This document shows, piece after piece, positions 13,285 to 15,940 of a stretch of DNA of 15,940 bases. The DNA comes from Bacteroidales bacterium (lineage in GTDB: Bacteria > Bacteroidota > Bacteroidia > Bacteroidales > VadinHA17). Position 1 is the first letter of the stretch. Each line of letters starts with the position of its first letter. The notes beneath the pieces are model-generated. The model was not told the DNA's origin. It saw only the letters and a program-made list of their open reading frames with translations, and did no database searches. The translations under genes and the position numbers were made by a program. Location: contig JAAZAP010000359.1 in assembly GCA_012514255.1 (NCBI GenBank), positions 1 to 15,940 on the forward strand, written 5' to 3'.

Positions 13285-14442
13285 ATGAATTTCCTGCTGA
13301 AACAAATGAAGAATATAGAGCCTCTCTTCAAGAAGGGAGGCCGGTTTGAGAAGCTGCATTCCGTCTATGACGGCTTTGCCACCTTCCTTTTTGTGCCGGA
13401 CAAGGTCACATCGCGCGGAGCGCATATACGGGATTACATGGACATGAAGCGCACCATGATTATCGTTGTACTGGCGCTGATGCCTGCCCTGTTGTTCGGC
13501 TGTTACAACATAGGCCTTCAGCATACCAGGGCTTTCGGCATCAATGACTGGACGCTGATGCAGATGTTCTGGTTCGGGTTCCTGAAGCTGCTCCCCATGA
13601 TCATTGTCAGTTACCTGGTGGGCCTGGGTATTGAGTTCGTGGCAGCGCAGATACGCGGTCATGAGATCAATGAGGGTTACCTCGTCACGGGGATGCTCAT
13701 ACCCCTGATCATGCCGATAGATGTGCCTCTCTGGATGGTAGCCGTCTCGGTGGCTTTTGCCGTGATCATAGGCAAGGAGATCTTTGGCGGCACCGGGATG
13801 AACATACTGAACCCGGCACTGACGGCACGGGCCTTCCTCTTCTTCAGCTACCCCGGCTGGATGACGGGCGATGCCGTCTGGATAGAAGGGCTGGTCAAAG
13901 GAGGAGGTCTTGACGGCTTCTCCGGAGCCACACCGCTGGCGGTGGCCAAGCTGGAAGGAATGGCCAATATGCCTTCGGCGATGGAAATGTTTATCGGCAC
14001 CATACCGGGGTCAGTGGGTGAGACCTCTGTGGTGGCAATACTGATAGGAGCCTTCATCCTGCTGTTGACGGGAGTGGGCAGCTGGCGCATCATGCTCAGC
14101 ATGACCCTCGGGGCACTGGGAATGGGGCTGCTGCTCAACGCCACCGGAGGCAATGAATATACACAGATACCAGCATACTATCACCTTATCATGGGCGGCT
14201 TCGCGTTCGGAACGGTCTTCATGGCTACCGACCCGGTGACCGCGGCACAGACCAACACCGGCAAATATATATATGGTGCCCTGACGGGTATACTGGTGGT
14301 GATTATAAGGGTCTTTAACCCGGCCTATCCTGAGGGAACAATGCTGGCTATACTGCTGATGAACGTGATGGCTCCGCTGATAGACCATTATGTGGTTAAT
14401 GCAAACATCAGGAGAAGGTTGAAAAGAGTAACCACTGCTTAA
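13285..14442 (+). CDS. nqrB: Na+-translocating NADH:quinone oxidoreductase subunit B
   Basis: 385 residues. Integral membrane subunit carrying a covalent FMN and the ion path. The flavin site DGFSGATPLA has its threonine at T216 (S213-G214-A215-T216), matching the FMN attachment motif used by the transferase ApbE. Also visible: the amphipathic N-terminal stretch, about nine to ten membrane segments from residue 58 onward, GYLVTGMLIPLIMP (131-144), GKEIFGGTGMNILNPALTA (163-181), and FMATDPVTAAQT near the C-terminal third. It follows nqrA by 18 bases, with AAAGGAA (13268-13274) upstream of the ATG as a possible ribosome site, and precedes nqrC by 11 bases. Confidence 0.94.
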   Translation: MNFLLKQMKNIEPLFKKGGRFEKLHSVYDGFATFLFVPDKVTSRGAHIRDYMDMKRTMIIVVLALMPALLFGCYNIGLQHTRAFGINDWTLMQMFWFGFLKLLPMIIVSYLVGLGIEFVAAQIRGHEINEGYLVTGMLIPLIMPIDVPLWMVAVSVAFAVIIGKEIFGGTGMNILNPALTARAFLFFSYPGWMTGDAVWIEGLVKGGGLDGFSGATPLAVAKLEGMANMPSAMEMFIGTIPGSVGETSVVAILIGAFILLLTGVGSWRIMLSMTLGALGMGLLLNATGGNEYTQIPAYYHLIMGGFAFGTVFMATDPVTAAQTNTGKYIYGALTGILVVIIRVFNPAYPEGTMLAILLMNVMAPLIDHYVVNANIRRRLKRVTTA

Positions 14443-14453
14443 CTGTACACGAG

Positions 14454-15155
14454 ATGAAAGATTTCAGCAACAGGTATATAATGATATTCTCGGTGGTGAT
14501 GGTTGTCTCCGTCGCCGTCCTCCTGTCACTCACCGCACTGCTGTTGCAGCCAAGGCAGGAGAAGAACGTGGAGGTGGAAAAGAAGATTCAGATCCTCTCA
14601 TCCATCAACGTTGAATCAGACAAGTCGGATGCTGTCAGGCTCTATGATAAGTACATCAGGGAGAGCTTCGTGATAAACACCGAAGGAAACCTGACAGAAG
14701 GTGTTGATGCCTTTACCGTCACCCTTCGTTCCGAGCAGAAGAAGCCGCTGGGTGAGCAGAGCCTGCCTGTCTTCATAGCTGTGGCCGATAACGGAGACAC
14801 GCTGCATATACTGCCTCTGGAGGGCAAGGGTCTGTGGGGCCCGATATGGGGATACGTCTCACTTAAGGAGGATCTCTCAACCATTGCAGGAGTGACCTTT
14901 GACCATAAAAGTGAGACCCCGGGACTGGGGGCGGAGATCAATACTACTCCCTTTGAGAGCCAGTTTCACGATAAGAGTTTGTTTGAGAATGGCCGGTTCG
15001 TCTCGGTGAAGGTGGTCAAGGGGGGCGCCAGGCCGGGCAATCCTCACGAGGTGGATGCCATCTCGGGCGGTACCATCACCAGCAAGGGACTGGAGGCAAT
15101 GGTGCATGACGGGCTTGTTAAATATGAAAAATACCTCAGCCAAAACAGGAAGTAG
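14454..15155 (+). CDS. nqrC: Na+-translocating NADH:quinone oxidoreductase subunit C
   Basis: 233 residues. One N-terminal membrane anchor (about 9-31) and a periplasmic FMN-binding domain. GLWGPIWGYVSL (126-137) and SETPGLGAEI (153-162) are typical of the family. The flavin attachment segment reads VDAISGGTITSKG (200-212) with the likely FMN-bearing threonine T207; the usual motif is SGAT, so the third residue is Gly instead of Ala. The basic neighbourhood and position are otherwise normal, so I expect it to be flavinylated. The gene sits in the standard order, 11 bases after nqrB and 2 bases before nqrD. Confidence 0.92.
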   Translation: MKDFSNRYIMIFSVVMVVSVAVLLSLTALLLQPRQEKNVEVEKKIQILSSINVESDKSDAVRLYDKYIRESFVINTEGNLTEGVDAFTVTLRSEQKKPLGEQSLPVFIAVADNGDTLHILPLEGKGLWGPIWGYVSLKEDLSTIAGVTFDHKSETPGLGAEINTTPFESQFHDKSLFENGRFVSVKVVKGGARPGNPHEVDAISGGTITSKGLEAMVHDGLVKYEKYLSQNRK

Positions 15156-15157
15156 AT

Positions 15158-15811
15158 ATGGAAAAAGTTGAAAAGGAGCCGCTGTGGTCGGCTAAGAACA
15201 GGAAACTGTTAACAAATCCGCTGGGGCAGGATAACCCGATAACCGTACAGGTGCTGGGTATATGCTCGGCGCTGGCAGTGACGGTGAAGATGCAGCCTGC
15301 CATTGTCATGGCCATATCCGTGATGGTGGTGCTGGCAGTATCAAACGTGGCGATTGCCGCGCTGAGGAAGATGATTCCCGGCCGGATAAGAATCATAGTG
15401 CAGCTGGTGGTGATAGCCACAATGGTCATCCTGGTTGACCAGTTCCTTAAGGCCTTCGCCTTCGATGTGAGCAAGCAGCTCTCAGTCTTCGTGGGACTGA
15501 TAATAACCAACTGTATCATCATGGGCCGGCTTGAGGCTTTCGCCATGGCCAATAAACCATGGCCCGCCTTCCTTGACGGACTGGGCAACGCATGGGGCTA
15601 CGGATGGATTCTCATTGCTGTCTCGTTCTTCCGCGAGTTCCTGGGCAGCGGCACCATCATGGGCTTCCCCCTGATGGAGAAGCTGGGAGTTTATAACTTC
15701 GGGTATGAGGATAACGGGATGATGATCCTGCCTCCGATGGCACTCATCACCGTGGGCCTGATCATATGGGTCCAGCGGAGTCGGAACAAGTCACTTGTAG
15801 AAACAAAGTAA
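15158..15811 (+). CDS. nqrD: Na+-translocating NADH:quinone oxidoreductase subunit D
   Basis: 217 residues, six predicted membrane segments. Two cysteines, C36 in [10 protein letters not shown] and C119 in [15 protein letters not shown], are in the positions of the pair that, with two cysteines of NqrE, hold the iron-sulfur centre inside the membrane. [17 protein letters not shown] is also family-typical. The homologue RnfE is similar, but the company of nqrA-C makes this nqrD. Confidence 0.93.
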   Translation: MEKVEKEPLWSAKNRKLLTNPLGQDNPITVQVLGICSALAVTVKMQPAIVMAISVMVVLAVSNVAIAALRKMIPGRIRIIVQLVVIATMVILVDQFLKAFAFDVSKQLSVFVGLIITNCIIMGRLEAFAMANKPWPAFLDGLGNAWGYGWILIAVSFFREFLGSGTIMGFPLMEKLGVYNFGYEDNGMMILPPMALITVGLIIWVQRSRNKSLVETK

Positions 15812-15821
15812 CATCAGGGTC

Positions 15822-15940
15822 ATGGAAAATCTACTCAACATATTCGTTAAGTCGATCTTTATCGACAACATGATCTTCGCATACTTCCTGGGTATGTGCT
15901 CATACCTGGCAGTGTCGAAGACAGTGAAGACATCCATGGG
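15822..15940 (+). CDS. nqrE: Na+-translocating NADH:quinone oxidoreductase subunit E, 5' end (cut by window)
   Basis: The first 39 codons run to the window edge: [20 protein letters not shown] (1-20) and onward to a [15 protein letters not shown] segment. C26 matches the first of the two NqrE cysteines that share the iron-sulfur centre with NqrD. Starts 10 bases after the nqrD stop, in the usual nqrA-F order. Confidence 0.9.
   Translation, partial: MENLLNIFVKSIFIDNMIFAYFLGMCSYLAVSKTVKTSM

Noticed and set aside
12979..13662. 227-codon minus-strand open frame
   Set aside because: It is antisense to nqrA and nqrB, both well supported, and shows no recognisable family.
11914..15940. Rnf (ferredoxin:NAD+) complex in place of Nqr
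   Set aside because: NqrA-type first subunit, full-length NqrB and C flavin sites and the gene order A-B-C-D-E fit Nqr; no RnfB/RnfC iron-sulfur subunits.

Overview
The window looks like chromosomal DNA from a member of the Bacteroidota, probably an environmental anaerobe of the Bacteroidales/Marinilabiliales type. Evidence: a type IX secretion 'plug' gene (a Bacteroidota-specific family), a complete-looking start of an nqr sodium-pump operon, and two promoters of the Bacteroidota form (TTTG or TTG, a spacer of 17-20 bases, then TAnnTTTG). The genus cannot be fixed from the sequence alone.

Layout, left to right. (1) 3-1349 (+): the 3' part of an M14 zinc carboxypeptidase with inserted calcium-binding motifs. 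(2) 1347-1529: an array of 7-base repeats carrying a 56-base multi-palindrome. (3) 1497-3658 (-): a DUF389 membrane protein followed by a PPK2 polyphosphate kinase. (4) 3659-3892: divergent promoter region with a second kind of 7-base array. (5) 3893-10323 (+): a tightly packed, mostly overlapping run of ppnP, a ModE-like repressor, tungstate/molybdate transporter genes wtpA-wtpB-wtpC, and pterin-cofactor genes moeA, moaA, moaC and mogA/moaB. (6) 10321-10481: a third 7-base array with an identical copy of the 56-base palindrome. (7) 10463-11761 (-): T9SS plug protein. (8) 11762-11913: divergent regulatory region. (9) 11914-15940 (+): nqrA, nqrB, nqrC, nqrD and the first 39 codons of nqrE.

How the genes work together: the central operon captures tungstate or molybdate (WtpA), imports it (WtpB/WtpC), makes cyclic pyranopterin monophosphate from GTP (MoaA, MoaC), adenylylates molybdopterin (MogA/MoaB) and inserts the metal (MoeA). 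MPT synthase (MoaD/MoaE) and its activating enzyme are not here. The nqr genes encode the respiratory Na+-translocating NADH:quinone oxidoreductase.

The most unusual content is not a gene. Both convergent gene junctions are built entirely from 7-base repeats that supply the TAG stop codons of all four flanking genes, and at both the same 56-base, two-fold foldable palindrome interrupts the array at the same G^CCTA point. Removing it restores an uninterrupted 7-base array at both sites. A second notable point is a MoaA that appears to lack roughly 40-60 residues before its C-terminal iron-sulfur cluster but keeps its cluster cysteines, key GTP-pocket residues and the terminal Gly-Gly.
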